Below are positions 28,885 to 39,031 of a DNA stretch of 64,000 nucleotides, piece after piece. The DNA comes from Neisseria chenwenguii (GTDB lineage Bacteria > Pseudomonadota > Gammaproteobacteria > Burkholderiales > Neisseriaceae). Numbering within the stretch: position 1 is the first letter of the stretch; each line of letters starts with the position of its first letter. The notes under the pieces were generated by a model. That model searched no databases, was not told the origin of the DNA, and saw only the letters and a program-made list of their open reading frames with translations. The stretch covers positions 1,054,001 to 1,118,000 of the forward strand of contig NZ_CP022278.1 in NCBI RefSeq assembly GCF_002216145.1, given 5' to 3'. The translations under genes were made by a program, and so were the position numbers.

Positions 28885-30897
28885 TCAAAACCACAAATTC
28901 CAGAAAAACGCCACAATCAGCACCAGCACACCAAACACCATCGCCGCCGCATAAGTGTAGATGAAACCTGTTTGCGCTTTGCGTACTTGGGCAGCGATTG
29001 CACCAACGGCTTTCGCGCCACCGTTTACGATGCCGTTGTCAATGATGGCGGTATCAATCGCTTTCCAAAAAAATGTACCCAATACGCGACTGCCTTTGGA
29101 AAACACATTAAAATAAATCGTGTCCAAATAATATTTATTGTTCAACAAGTTATAAATCGGTTTGCAGACTGCCTGAATTTTCGCAGGCAGATGTGGTGCT
29201 TTCACATACAAGAACCACGCTGCCGCCACACCAGCAATCGCCAAATACAAAACAGGCGTAGCAAAACTGTGCGTTGCCATGCCAAACGCGCCATGGAAAC
29301 CTTCCGCCATTTTGCTCATCACGGGGTGCGCTTCATGATTAACAAAAATCACATCTTTGAAAAAATCGCCGTATAACAAGGGTTTAATCGTTAATATGCC
29401 AATAATCACAGACGGAATCGCCAATAAAATCAAAGGCAAAGTTACCACCCAAGGGCTTTCGTGCGGATTGTCGTGTTTGCCCAAACCGTGATGATGTCCG
29501 TCATCGTGGTGTTCATCGTGATGATGTTCGATTTCGCGCCAACGTTCTTTTCCATGGAATACGATAAAGTATTGACGGAAAGCATAAAATGCGGTTACGA
29601 ACACGCTCGCCAACACGGCAAAATAGGCAAATCCGCTGCCTGTTAAATTGCTGGCGTGTACCGCTTCAATAATGGAATCCTTAGAATAGAAGCCTGAAAA
29701 TAAGGGCGTACCAATCAGCGACAAATTACCTAGCAACATGGTTAGCCAAGTAATAGGCATATATTTACGCAATCCGCCCATGTGGCGCATATCTTGGTCG
29801 TGGTGCATACCGATAATGACTGACCCTGCTGCCAAAAACAGTAAGGCTTTGAAAAACGCGTGCGTCATCACATGGAACATGGCGATGGAGTACGCCGACA
29901 CACCCAAAGCAACGGTCATGTAACCCAGTTGCGACAAGGTGGAATAGGCAATCACGCGCTTAATATCGTTTTGAATCGTGCCAAGAAAGCCCATAAACAA
30001 GGCAGTAATCGCGCCAATAATCATGATGAAACTCAACGCGATTGTACTCATCTCGTACATAGGCGACATACGCGACACCATAAACAAACCTGCCGTAACC
30101 ATCGTTGCCGCGTGAATCAGCGCGGAAATTGGCGTAGGGCCTTCCATAGAATCAGGCAGCCAAACGTGTAAAGGGAATTGCGCCGATTTACCCATCGCAC
30201 CCACAAACAGCAACAAGCACGTTACAGTAATCAAATCCGTACCGAGAAATTGAATACCCACTACGTTTGGCAAATAGGCAAACACGTCTGCATAGCGCAG
30301 ACTACCGCCAAAATACGCCAACACTAAGCCAATGCCCAACAAAAAACCAAAATCGCCGACACGGTTCACCAAAAAGGCTTTTAAATTGGCGAAAATCGCG
30401 CTGTCGCGTTTAAAATAAAAGCCAATCAGCAGATACGACACCAAACCCACCGCCTCCCAGCCGAGAAACAGTTGGATAAAGTTATTACTCATAATCAGCA
30501 TCAACATACTGAATGTAAACAATGAGATATAACTGAAAAAGCGTTGATAACCCGTTTCTTCATCGTGCATATAGCCGATGGTGTAAATGTGTACCATCAG
30601 CGACACAGACGTTACCACCACCATCATCATGGCAGTGAGGCTGTCCACCAAAAAGCCAACTGAAAAATCTACACCGCCCATCGTGAGCCATGTATAGACA
30701 TTTTCATCAAACTTAGTGCGTGTGCCTGTGGCGAAACCGTACAACACATACGCCGACAACAAAGCCGATACCGCCACGCCAGCAATGGTGGCACAATGCG
30801 CCCCAACGCGTCCGATTTTATTGCCAAATAAACCTGCCAACACCGAACCAAGCAAGGGCGTGAGCGCGATTATCAGATATAGATTCATGTTGTTCAT
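28885..30897 (-). CDS. nuoL: NADH-quinone oxidoreductase subunit L
   Basis: A 670-residue complex I subunit, the distal antiporter-like proton channel with the long lateral helix at its C-terminus. Motifs: FFSYISLFTFSMLMLIMSNN, LFLGWEAVGLVSYLLIGFY, STLSQLGYMTVALG and GGLRKYMP. A His-rich loop (EHHHDEHHDDGHHHGLGKHD) lies at about residues 455-475, which is longer than in E. coli and may bind metal. It lies in the AT-richer, second-dialect tract and is intact. Confidence 0.96.
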   Translation of the reverse strand: MNNMNLYLIIALTPLLGSVLAGLFGNKIGRVGAHCATIAGVAVSALLSAYVLYGFATGTRTKFDENVYTWLTMGGVDFSVGFLVDSLTAMMMVVVTSVSLMVHIYTIGYMHDEETGYQRFFSYISLFTFSMLMLIMSNNFIQLFLGWEAVGLVSYLLIGFYFKRDSAIFANLKAFLVNRVGDFGFLLGIGLVLAYFGGSLRYADVFAYLPNVVGIQFLGTDLITVTCLLLFVGAMGKSAQFPLHVWLPDSMEGPTPISALIHAATMVTAGLFMVSRMSPMYEMSTIALSFIMIIGAITALFMGFLGTIQNDIKRVIAYSTLSQLGYMTVALGVSAYSIAMFHVMTHAFFKALLFLAAGSVIIGMHHDQDMRHMGGLRKYMPITWLTMLLGNLSLIGTPLFSGFYSKDSIIEAVHASNLTGSGFAYFAVLASVFVTAFYAFRQYFIVFHGKERWREIEHHHDEHHDDGHHHGLGKHDNPHESPWVVTLPLILLAIPSVIIGILTIKPLLYGDFFKDVIFVNHEAHPVMSKMAEGFHGAFGMATHSFATPVLYLAIAGVAAAWFLYVKAPHLPAKIQAVCKPIYNLLNNKYYLDTIYFNVFSKGSRVLGTFFWKAIDTAIIDNGIVNGGAKAVGAIAAQVRKAQTGFIYTYAAAMVFGVLVLIVAFFWNLWF

Positions 30898-30961
30898 TTG
30901 ATTGAACCTTTTAATTTAGAAAACTTTTTTCGGCTATTTTCAGGCTGCCTGAAAAACCGCC

Positions 30962-31267
30962 CTACCCTTTCAACGTATTCAAATCCGCAATATCTATCGT
31001 TTTATGGTTACGGTACACCAGCACCATAATCGCCAAGCCAATTGCGCTTTCGGCGGCGGCTACGGTCAAGACGAAAAACACGAAAATCTGCCCTGCTGTG
31101 TCTCCCAAGTATTGTGAAAAAGCGATGAAATTAAAGTTTACCGCTAGCAACATCAACTCAATAGACATGAGCAACACGAGAATATTTTTGCGGTTCATAT
31201 AAATACCCATCGTGCTGATGCCGAACAACAGGGCAGCGAGTACAAGATAATGTGTCAGCGTAATCAT
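30962..31267 (-). CDS. nuoK: NADH-quinone oxidoreductase subunit K
   Basis: A 101-residue three-helix membrane subunit of complex I, opening [20 protein letters not shown] with the conserved acidic residue in [13 protein letters not shown]. Start overlaps the nuoJ stop by four bases (ATGA), showing translational coupling. A second-dialect DUS (30942-30953) follows the stop. Confidence 0.96.
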   Translation of the reverse strand: MITLTHYLVLAALLFGISTMGIYMNRKNILVLLMSIELMLLAVNFNFIAFSQYLGDTAGQIFVFFVLTVAAAESAIGLAIMVLVYRNHKTIDIADLNTLKG

Positions 31268-31917
31268 GCGTTGTTCTCCACGTTTTCCAAGTTTTCAGGC
31301 TGCGTTGCTGAGGTTTGTACTTCACTTTTCATTTTGACTAGGCGCATACGATTTTCATCGGCAGACACTTTAACCTGCTCAGCAGGGTCTTGGCGTTTGG
31401 GATTGTGTGTTTTGCGGTGTACCAAAGCAATCGCTGCCACCATGCCCAACACCAGTAAAACCGCCGCCAACTCAAATTGTAACAAATACGTGGTGTACAA
31501 CTGCATACCTAAATCACGCACATTGCTGTAATCGGCAGAAATGTCTTTCAGGCTGCCATAAATCGATAAATTGGTATCAGGTGCAACAAAAATCGCAATC
31601 AATAATGCTGCCATCAAAATGCCCACAACCAAAGCCACAGGAGCATGCCGCCAAAAGCCTTGTCGCATGGTTTCAACATCAATATTTAGCATCATAATTA
31701 CAAACAAAAACAATACCATGACTGCACCTACATATACGACCACCAATGTAATGCCAAGAAATTCTGCCTGCATCAACAACCACATCATTGCCGAAACGCA
31801 AAAAGTCAGCACCAAGTGCAAGGTAGCATGAATAGGGTTTTTTGCCAGTACCGTTTGTAATGCACCGTACAAAATAATGGCCGCAAATAAATAAAATAGT
31901 ATTAGGGAGAACGTCAT
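31264..31917 (-). CDS. nuoJ: NADH-quinone oxidoreductase subunit J
   Basis: A 217-residue five-helix membrane subunit of complex I ([40 protein letters not shown], the pi-bulge helix). The ATG at 31917 fits the family; an upstream in-frame start would add 36 unrelated residues. The hydrophilic C-terminal tail is long. Overlaps nuoK by four bases. Confidence 0.94.
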   Translation of the reverse strand: MTFSLILFYLFAAIILYGALQTVLAKNPIHATLHLVLTFCVSAMMWLLMQAEFLGITLVVVYVGAVMVLFLFVIMMLNIDVETMRQGFWRHAPVALVVGILMAALLIAIFVAPDTNLSIYGSLKDISADYSNVRDLGMQLYTTYLLQFELAAVLLVLGMVAAIALVHRKTHNPKRQDPAEQVKVSADENRMRLVKMKSEVQTSATQPENLENVENNA

Positions 31918-31967
31918 AATTATTGTATTCTTTCTAGAGAATTTAATGTTTAAAGCATTTGGCACAA

Positions 31968-33008
31968 TCACGATAGGAATTGGCAAGCCACATAAGAAAT
32001 CACACCGCCGCCTACAACCAACCAAATCATCAAAATACCTGCCAATAACAATGGTTTAACCCCAGCTTGTTTGACACTTTGCCAACGAGTCGTCATACCT
32101 AGAGCAAACATTGCAGCAGTCAATAAAAAGGTATCCAAATCAATAATCATGCGAGACACATCAGGAGATAATGATAAAAAACTATTCACGCCTACCATCA
32201 CCAAAAAACCAAAAGCAAACCACGGAATCACAATTCCTTCATTCGCTTGCATAGACACCGCACCAAAACGCTTCATCAACCATGGCAACATCAACAAAAA
32301 TGGTGCCAACAACATCACGCGAACCATTTTACTGATTACCGCAACATCAGCTACTGTAGCATTAACTGCACTGCCTGCTGCGGCAACTTGTGCTACTTCA
32401 TGTACAGTAGCCCCCGTGTAAATACCCCAACCAAACCATGCCATACCCGATGCATCAGATGGCAAAATGACACGCGCCATAATGGGATAAGCAAACATTG
32501 CCAGTGTACCAAAAACAACAACAGTTGCCACTGATACACTGATATCACTTTCTTTGGCTTTCAACACAGGTTGTGTAGCCAATACAGCAGCTGCACCACA
32601 AATCGCGCTGCCTGAACCAATCAAGGCAGCAGTATTATCTTCTAAATGAAAGCGTTTACGAAGCATCATTGCCAAAGAAAATGTACTGGCTACCACCAAG
32701 CCATCTACCAACAACGCCACCCAACCCACACTCACTAATTGCAGTAAAGTAATTCGAAAACCATATAAAACAATACCTATACGCAACAATCGTGCTTTAC
32801 TGAATTGTAAACCCTCTGAAAACATCATGACATATTGTACTGGTACAATATTACCCAACAGAATGCCGATTACAATTGCAATGGTTAATGCACTAAAACC
32901 ATACTCCTGCATAATGGGTAATGCAGATAATTTCATACACACCCACGCCATTAAGGTAATAGGTAACATATGTATAGCAGTTCTAGTATATAAAGTTTTT
33001 ATACTCAT
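31968..33008 (-). CDS. yeiH: YeiH family putative membrane exporter (UPF0324)
   Basis: A 346-residue integral membrane protein with about ten hydrophobic segments and the UPF0324 signatures LIGSGSAICGAAAVLA and WFGWGIYTGATVHEVAQVAA. Members are described as putative sulfate/sulfonate exporters; the true substrate is unknown. It sits between nuoI and nuoJ, on the same strand, without being part of complex I. It is AT-rich like the surrounding imported tract. The start at 33008 (MSIKTLYTR) is preferred over one 11 codons upstream, although neither has a strong ribosome-binding site. Confidence 0.85.
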   Translation of the reverse strand: MSIKTLYTRTAIHMLPITLMAWVCMKLSALPIMQEYGFSALTIAIVIGILLGNIVPVQYVMMFSEGLQFSKARLLRIGIVLYGFRITLLQLVSVGWVALLVDGLVVASTFSLAMMLRKRFHLEDNTAALIGSGSAICGAAAVLATQPVLKAKESDISVSVATVVVFGTLAMFAYPIMARVILPSDASGMAWFGWGIYTGATVHEVAQVAAAGSAVNATVADVAVISKMVRVMLLAPFLLMLPWLMKRFGAVSMQANEGIVIPWFAFGFLVMVGVNSFLSLSPDVSRMIIDLDTFLLTAAMFALGMTTRWQSVKQAGVKPLLLAGILMIWLVVGGGVISYVACQFLS

Positions 33009-33103
33009 ATGAAATATTTCCAAAATGTTTAAGTGATACACAATGGGTATATCATAAACTACACCACTACTTGAATATTATTTGGGAAAATCCAAATAAT
33101 ATT

Positions 33104-33583
33104 TCAACGATAGGGAGCGTCAGCCGCCTTACGTTTGACAATTTCTTCTTCATATCTATCACCAATCGCCAGTAAAATCGGTTTGGTCATATACAAATCA
33201 CCGCGTTTTTCACCGTGATACTCAAAAATGTGAGTTTCCACAATCGCGTCCACAGGGCATGCCTCCTCGCAAAATCCGCAGAAAATACATTTGGTTAAAT
33301 CAATATCATAGCGCGTGGTACGGCGTGTGCCGTCATCGCGTTGTTCGGATTCAATGTTGATTGCCATCGCGGGGCAAACCGCTTCACACAATTTACACGC
33401 AATGCAACGCTCTTCGCCATTGGGATAACGGCGTTGCGCGTGCAAGCCACGAAAGCGCACCGATTGCGGCGTTTTTTCTTCGGGGAAATAAATCGTGTCT
33501 TTGCGAGCGAAAAAGTTTTTGAGTGTTACGCCCATGCCTTTGACCAGCTCGCCCAATAAAAAGGTTTTGACTAAATTTGCCAT
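33104..33583 (-). CDS. nuoI: NADH-quinone oxidoreductase subunit I
   Basis: A 159-residue peripheral-arm subunit with two [4Fe-4S] ferredoxin motifs: [12 protein letters not shown] and [12 protein letters not shown]. These clusters (N6a, N6b) carry electrons toward NuoB. The N-terminus ([20 protein letters not shown]) is the membrane-anchoring helix region. Complete, with standard family length. Confidence 0.96.
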   Translation of the reverse strand: MANLVKTFLLGELVKGMGVTLKNFFARKDTIYFPEEKTPQSVRFRGLHAQRRYPNGEERCIACKLCEAVCPAMAINIESEQRDDGTRRTTRYDIDLTKCIFCGFCEEACPVDAIVETHIFEYHGEKRGDLYMTKPILLAIGDRYEEEIVKRKAADAPYR

Positions 33584-33641
33584 AATTTCTTCTACCCTTT
33601 TGGTAGTGGTTTTTATTTAAAAATCAATCATGAAATGGTTT

Positions 33642-34052
33642 TCAGGCTGCCTGAAACGCATTTTTTTGCAAATTCAATAAAGTTTGCATTGCCAAATCTG
33701 CCTGTTCAAACGGAACAAAAATATGGTCGTGATGATGCCCTGCCACCACATTGCAACTGACCCCAACTTTACCCAACGCACCAGCAAACGCTGCTGTTAA
33801 GCCCACTGCCGCAAAATCGGAATGCACGTTCAGGGTAATCCACGCCGCACGAAAGCCGTTTTGCCAACCACGCGCCACCGCCAGTTCCTCGCGCACCACT
33901 ACCGACACCCCCTCGCATTCGCGTATCGTGGCAATCATATCGCCAAACGGCAAATCGCTGTGTTCAGGCAGCGTGATAAAATAATACGCGCCTTCATTCA
34001 GCACAGGCTGCATGGAGTGAATTAAAATATCTAACTCTTTAATTGCACTCAT
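33642..34052 (-). CDS. ACT-domain protein, copy in the imported tract
   Basis: A 136-residue protein of the ACT-domain family (COG3602-like): ELDILIHSMQPVLNEGAYYF, then FRAAWITLNVHSDFAAVGLTA and VSCNVVAGHHHDHIFVPFEQA. Probably a small cytoplasmic ligand-binding or regulatory protein; ligand unknown. A second gene of the same family lies at 40097-40510, in native-dialect DNA. This copy is flanked on both sides by second-dialect DUS (33644-33655 overlapping its 3' end, 34074-34085 upstream), so it arrived with the imported block. Confidence 0.85.
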   Translation of the reverse strand: MSAIKELDILIHSMQPVLNEGAYYFITLPEHSDLPFGDMIATIRECEGVSVVVREELAVARGWQNGFRAAWITLNVHSDFAAVGLTAAFAGALGKVGVSCNVVAGHHHDHIFVPFEQADLAMQTLLNLQKNAFQAA

Positions 34053-34087
34053 TTTTTATCCTAGTTGCGTTTCAGGCTGCCTGAAAA

Positions 34088-35164
34088 TCATTGCCACAAA
34101 CTCAACGGCGAAGCCATCCATGCCGCGAGTACGGCAATAGCAATAAAGCCTACTGGAATCAATACCTTCCAGCCCAAGCGCATGATTTGGTCGTAGCGGT
34201 AGCGCGGGAAGGTGGCACGAATCCACAGATAGCCGTATAGCACAAACGCCATCTTCGCAAACATCCATGCAGCAGACGGTGTGCCGATGATGCCCCAACT
34301 TTGCGGAAACGGTGAGAGCCAGCCTCCGAGAAACATGATGGCGGTGAGCGCGCCGATTAAAATCATGAAAATATATTCAGCAAGGAAAAACAGGGCAAAG
34401 GCAAAGCCTGAGTATTCCACATGATGCCCTGCCACAATTTCGCTTTCGCCTTCGGCTACGTCAAATGGGGCGCGGTTGGTTTCGGCAACAGCGGAAATCA
34501 GATACACAAGAAACACGGGAAACAAGGTAAACCAGTTCCACGAAAAAATAGAACCACCTGCAATACCCGTGGCTTGCACGGCAACGATGTCTTTGAAATT
34601 CAGGCTGCCTGAAACCATAATCACGCACACCAGCGCGGCGGACATGGCAATTTCATAGGAAATGGTCTGCGCAGAAGCACGCATTGCGCCGAACATGGCG
34701 TATTTAGAATTGGAAGCCCAACCTGCAATGATGACGCCATACACCGACAACGATGTAATCATCAAAATATACAGTAACCCTGCATCCACATTGGTTAGCA
34801 CCCAAGTATCGCTAAATGGGATAACCGCCCAAGCCGCGAAAGATGGCGCGAGTGCCATCATCGGTCCAATGTAGAACAAATATTTATCAGACGCACTGGG
34901 ACGAGTTACTTCTTTGAACAATAGTTTGAGTACATCAGCAAACGGCTGGATTAAGCCCCAAGGTCCAACCACATTTGGTCCGACACGAAGCTGCATAAAA
35001 CCGATGACTTTGCGTTCAAAATAAGTGAGATAGGCAACGGTTAAAATCAAGGGTACAAGGATGATGACGATTTTGACAATAATCGCCACCACCAAGCCAA
35101 TGTCGCTGCCAAGTGTGCCCATGCCAAGTGTTTGGGCGAATAAGGTTTGAAACCATTCTTGCAT
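34088..35164 (-). CDS. nuoH: NADH-quinone oxidoreductase subunit H
   Basis: A 358-residue membrane subunit of complex I forming part of the quinone chamber. Motifs: [52 protein letters not shown], and [17 protein letters not shown] followed by [15 protein letters not shown] second-dialect DUS lies inside the coding sequence at 34602-34613, encoding part of VSGSLNFKD, direct evidence that the gene body belongs to the other lineage. Intact. Confidence 0.96.
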   Translation of the reverse strand: MQEWFQTLFAQTLGMGTLGSDIGLVVAIIVKIVIILVPLILTVAYLTYFERKVIGFMQLRVGPNVVGPWGLIQPFADVLKLLFKEVTRPSASDKYLFYIGPMMALAPSFAAWAVIPFSDTWVLTNVDAGLLYILMITSLSVYGVIIAGWASNSKYAMFGAMRASAQTISYEIAMSAALVCVIMVSGSLNFKDIVAVQATGIAGGSIFSWNWFTLFPVFLVYLISAVAETNRAPFDVAEGESEIVAGHHVEYSGFAFALFFLAEYIFMILIGALTAIMFLGGWLSPFPQSWGIIGTPSAAWMFAKMAFVLYGYLWIRATFPRYRYDQIMRLGWKVLIPVGFIAIAVLAAWMASPLSLWQ

Positions 35165-35224
35165 GGTTTATGCCCTTTCTTTTTCATAGAAACTAGGAAT
35201 ATTTGGGGTGGGCTGCCTGAAACA

Positions 35225-35726
35225 CTACCAAAATCTTTTTACATCAATTTGCCCATGATGCAGATAATAACGCATATGCTGATTAAATTCATCATCAGAA
35301 AAATACCCCCCATCTTTGGGAGAATAATAATTTCTCTTACTGCTTACCGTTTTATCGTACAAATCAAGTCTTGATTGGTTGTAATATAGCTTATAGCAAA
35401 TATCCAGTTTGTTTTCATACAGCTTACTTTGCCCAAGATTTTTCTGTTCAAATTGCAAGAATTGTTTTATTTAACGCTTCCTGCGTAATCAATCTAGGCA
35501 AAGCAAATAAGCCATTAAACAATCGTAAATATTCATGATTAAATAATTGGTATTTTTCAGGCAATCCAAATTTATTATCCAAGCAATGCAACTGACCCAA
35601 ATATCTGAACTGTGTCAATGCCTGCTCGTCTGATTTAAATTTATTAACCACTTGATTAAATAGATTTTGTTTGGCATAAATAGGCTGAATAAGCAATAGC
35701 AGCAAAACAACAAAATATTTTTTCAT
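35225..35726 (-). pseudogene. Frameshifted exported protein, candidate immunity partner of Tae4-like effector
   Basis: Opens with a signal peptide (MKKYFVVLLLLLIQPIYA), then FKSDEQALTQFRYLGQLHCL and a leucine-rich stretch. One extra base near 35458 breaks the frame after QEALNKTI; the shifted frame continues LQFEQKNLGQSKLYENKLDI to a TGA-free end near 35225, giving about 165 residues. A periplasmic protein encoded four bases downstream of a peptidoglycan amidase effector is the expected place for an immunity protein; the sequence itself does not let me name a family. Confidence 0.55.
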
Positions 35727-35730
35727 TATT

Positions 35731-36598
35731 TTAATTCCAAAAATATACCGTTTGCTCTGTTCCTGAATGAATATAATTATGCCTACCTATTACATTACGC
35801 TGATTGCCAATCCACAATGTTGCATGACCTGTTGTTGGCGGAGCAAATCCTCCGATAATAATATAAACGCCATTTTTTATACGCCCACTATTTATTTTTC
35901 CTGCTACTTCATTTAAATCTTTGGGATTACAAATAATCACATCTGCCTCTCCCCATGCAGTAGGTAAAGGCAACCAATTTTTTAACCCCAACGCACTAGC
36001 CTGAAATCCTTTTTTGTAGAATGGATGATGCTCTTCTTAAATTTTAAAAGCAGGTTTTATGCGCATTCCACCATTAATTAAACCTAATGAGACTCGTGTT
36101 GCACAAGCATTCCCAAATGTTGCTGTATCATAATTTTTACCAAGTATTTTAATAAAAACAGCCGAAGCAGGTTCATCATCAGTACCTGCTTGGTAGCCTT
36201 TGATAACAATATGTAAATTCAAATCCGTGTAGTGTCGTGAAACATCATCTAAACGGATTTGCTCATCGCCATAAGACCAATACAGTTCTACTACTTCCTT
36301 TTCAATGGGAAGTTTTAATATTTATTTGTCCTACTTTGATTAAATCACTCTTCAAATTATTCAACGATTTCAATTCGGTTACAGTCGTGCCGTATTTTTT
36401 ACCAAAACCGATAAAGTATCGCCTGATACCACTTTATGTGTTGTAGGTTTGGTTAATTGCAATACCTGCCCAATTTTAATCACGTCTGATTTCAAACCGT
36501 TAAATAATTTCAGCTCATTAACAGTCAGTCCGTATTTCTTTGCCAAGCCAGATAAAGTATCACCTGAAACCTACTTTGTGTGTAGCTGGATTACTCAA
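35731..36598 (-). pseudogene. LysM - Tae4 amidase effector, broken
   Basis: The 5' part carries two LysM repeats (VSGDTLSGLAKKYGLTVNEL; VSGDTLSVL then, after a shift, KKYGTTVTELKSLNNLKSD), then a linker domain (VVELYWSYGDEQIRLDD, IVIKGYQAGTDDEPASAVF). The 3' part is a Tae4-type NlpC/P60 amidase: FGNACATRVSLGLINGG with the catalytic Cys and GHATLWIGNQ with the catalytic His. Defects: an extra G in the first LysM, frameshifts in and after the second LysM, and an in-frame TAA at 36037-36039. Tae4 proteins cleave the gamma-D-glutamyl-mDAP bond of peptidoglycan in rival cells when delivered by type VI secretion. Clearly inactive here. Confidence 0.75.
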
Positions 36599-36665
36599 TA
36601 GTTATACTTCCTTTCATTCAACAAATTCCCTTTTCAGGCAGCCTGAAAATTATTTCCTACTGTTT

Positions 36666-38930
36666 TCAGCCTGCCTTTCTTAATTCAATCACATTCATCA
36701 TACCGCCGAGTGGGGCGTTAATAGGGTGTTCAGGCAGAAATACCACGTTTTCAGGCAGCGTGTCGTCTGCGCGGATGGTTACGAATATTTCAGCTGTGTT
36801 GCCCTGCCGTGTGGCGATAACGATTTCTCCGTCTGCCAAGCCCAAATTTGCCAAAGTTTTGGGGTGTACGCCCGCGCGCGGTTCGGCGGCGTGGCTGGTT
36901 TGTTGCAACGATGCGGCACGGCGCACAATCGGGTCGGTGTGGTAAATACCCATGCCACCCACGCGCACAAGTTCGCCTTTCATGGTTTGCATTTGGCTGG
37001 CTTGTGCGGTTAGGCTACTGTCGTTATTCAGTTTTTCAGGCAGCATGGCAACATCGCCCAATGCTTCAGCTAACACGTCTTGACTGGTTTCAAAGTCAAA
37101 TCCATCCAGCCCAAACAGGTTACCCAGTACACGCAACACTTTCCACAATGGGCGACTTTCGCCCAAACCTTGCACCACACCATGAAACGACTGCAAACGC
37201 CCTTCCATGTTAATCAGGCTGCCTGCGGTTTCGGTAAACGGCGCGATGGGCAACATCACATCCGCCACTTCGCGCAACGCATCACTTTCATAGACTGTAA
37301 ACGCCATCACGCTACCCGCTTGTTGCAAGGCTGCCATTGCTTGCGCACCACCCAAAACATCAATTTCAGGGTCAATATTCAGCAACACAACAGCTTTTTT
37401 CGGCTGCGCAACCATATCGGCAATATTGGCACGATTAAAGTCCAATACATCTGCGCCCACACTGTTTGCCGCCTGTGGCAACACACCCAAAATCGCGCCT
37501 ATTTCTTGCGCCAATTTTTCGGCTGCCACATAAATGCCTGCATAATCATCATGATTTTGCACGTCCGCACCCAAAATAATCGCCACGCGTTCGCCATTTT
37601 TCAGGCTGCCTGAAACCTTTTCAGGCACATTATTCAAATAATTTACCCATTGATTTGGATGAATAATTTCGTGTGTCAACAAAGGCATATGCAATTCTTC
37701 ACGATTTGCTGCCAACACGCTCAACGCCATACCATTTTTCGCTGCACGCCGCAAACGCGCCGTCAGCAAAGGCTGCTCTTTACGCAACAATGCGCCCACT
37801 ATCAACACCGCATCACATGACAATAGCTGCTCAATCGTTTGCCCCAGCCATTGCGCCCCTTTCAAACTACCTGAAAGACGACCATCATGTTCACGCAAAC
37901 GCGCCGTTGTCGCAGTGATGCCTAGACCCGCTGCCCATTTTTTCGCCAAATACAATTCTTCCACCGTGTTCATCGGGTTCGCCCAAATGCCGATTTGCTC
38001 CGCGCCGTATTCTTTGGCGATGCATTCGGCGGTGTGGCGCACATAATCCAGCGCAGTTTTCCAATCCACATCCACCCATTCGCCGCCCTGCTTGATTTTC
38101 GGTTTTTTCAGACGGCTTTCGTGATACAGGCCTTCGTAGGCGAAACGGTCGCGGTCGGACAGCCAGCATTCGTTGATAGCTTCGTTTTCCAACGGCAGCA
38201 CGCGGCGCACGGTGTGGTCTTTGGTTTGCACAATCAGGTTGGAACCGAGCGCGTCATGCGCCGACACCGATTTGCGGCGGTTGAGTTCCCACGTGCGCGA
38301 ATCGAAGCGGAACGGCTTGCTGGTCAACGCGCCGACCGGACACAAATCAATCACGTTGCCGGACAATTCGGTTTCAATCACTTTGCCGATAAACGGCATG
38401 ATTTCTGAGTGCTCACCGCGGCCGGCCATGGCGATTTCCTGTGCGCCCGCAATTTCTTCGGTAAAACGCACACATCTTGTGCAATGGATACAGCGGCTCA
38501 TTTCCGCCGCAGAAACCAGCGGCCCCATGTCTTTGCCGACCACGCTGCGTTTTTCTTCGGTGTAGCGGCTGGCCGATTTGCCGTAGCCCACCGCCAAATC
38601 CTGCAACTGGCATTCGCCGCCTTGGTCGCAAATCGGACAGTCGAGCGGGTGGTTGATGAGCAGAAACTCCATCACCCCTTCCTGCGCCTCCTTGGCTTTG
38701 GCCGAATGCGTGTGCACGACCATGCCGTCTGTAACCGGCGTTGCGCAGGCCGGAAGCGGTTTGGGCGCTTTTTCCACTTCCACCAGACACATACGGCAGT
38801 TGGCCGCGATGGAAAGTTTTTTGTGGTAGCAGAAATGCGGGATGTAAGTCCCCAACTCGTGCGCCGCCTCGATAACGGTCGTGCCCTGCTTCACGGCAAG
38901 CTGTTTGCCGTCGATTTCGATTTGTAACAT
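36666..38930 (-). CDS. nuoG: NADH-quinone oxidoreductase subunit G (mosaic gene)
   Basis: A 754-residue subunit holding several iron-sulfur clusters: an N-terminal [2Fe-2S] site (CYHKKLSIAANCRMC...C), the HPLDCPICDQGGECQLQD site with a His ligand, and a ferredoxin-like pair (CIHCTRC...CPVGALTSK). The 5' part (38930 to about 38.1 kb) is GC-rich and contains a native GCCGTCTGAAA word near 38105. The 3' part is AT-richer, with a second-dialect DUS at 37603-37614 inside the codons for VSGSLKNG. The frame is continuous, so the recombination junction lies inside the gene near 38.0-38.1 kb. Confidence 0.95.
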   Translation of the reverse strand: MLQIEIDGKQLAVKQGTTVIEAAHELGTYIPHFCYHKKLSIAANCRMCLVEVEKAPKPLPACATPVTDGMVVHTHSAKAKEAQEGVMEFLLINHPLDCPICDQGGECQLQDLAVGYGKSASRYTEEKRSVVGKDMGPLVSAAEMSRCIHCTRCVRFTEEIAGAQEIAMAGRGEHSEIMPFIGKVIETELSGNVIDLCPVGALTSKPFRFDSRTWELNRRKSVSAHDALGSNLIVQTKDHTVRRVLPLENEAINECWLSDRDRFAYEGLYHESRLKKPKIKQGGEWVDVDWKTALDYVRHTAECIAKEYGAEQIGIWANPMNTVEELYLAKKWAAGLGITATTARLREHDGRLSGSLKGAQWLGQTIEQLLSCDAVLIVGALLRKEQPLLTARLRRAAKNGMALSVLAANREELHMPLLTHEIIHPNQWVNYLNNVPEKVSGSLKNGERVAIILGADVQNHDDYAGIYVAAEKLAQEIGAILGVLPQAANSVGADVLDFNRANIADMVAQPKKAVVLLNIDPEIDVLGGAQAMAALQQAGSVMAFTVYESDALREVADVMLPIAPFTETAGSLINMEGRLQSFHGVVQGLGESRPLWKVLRVLGNLFGLDGFDFETSQDVLAEALGDVAMLPEKLNNDSSLTAQASQMQTMKGELVRVGGMGIYHTDPIVRRAASLQQTSHAAEPRAGVHPKTLANLGLADGEIVIATRQGNTAEIFVTIRADDTLPENVVFLPEHPINAPLGGMMNVIELRKAG

Positions 38931-39031
38931 GGTTTGTTTCCTAGTTACGGGTTTCTTTTAATATTTATTAAGAACCTGCATTTACAAGCTCTGAGTATTG
39001 CTTCGAATCAAGCCATTGGTGCTGTATCGGC

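Noticed and set aside
26474..36598. That the frameshifts in the nuo gaps come from poor sequence quality
   Set aside because: The nuo genes on both sides, in the same AT-rich tract, are all intact over more than 8 kb, so random error is unlikely; raw reads would settle it.
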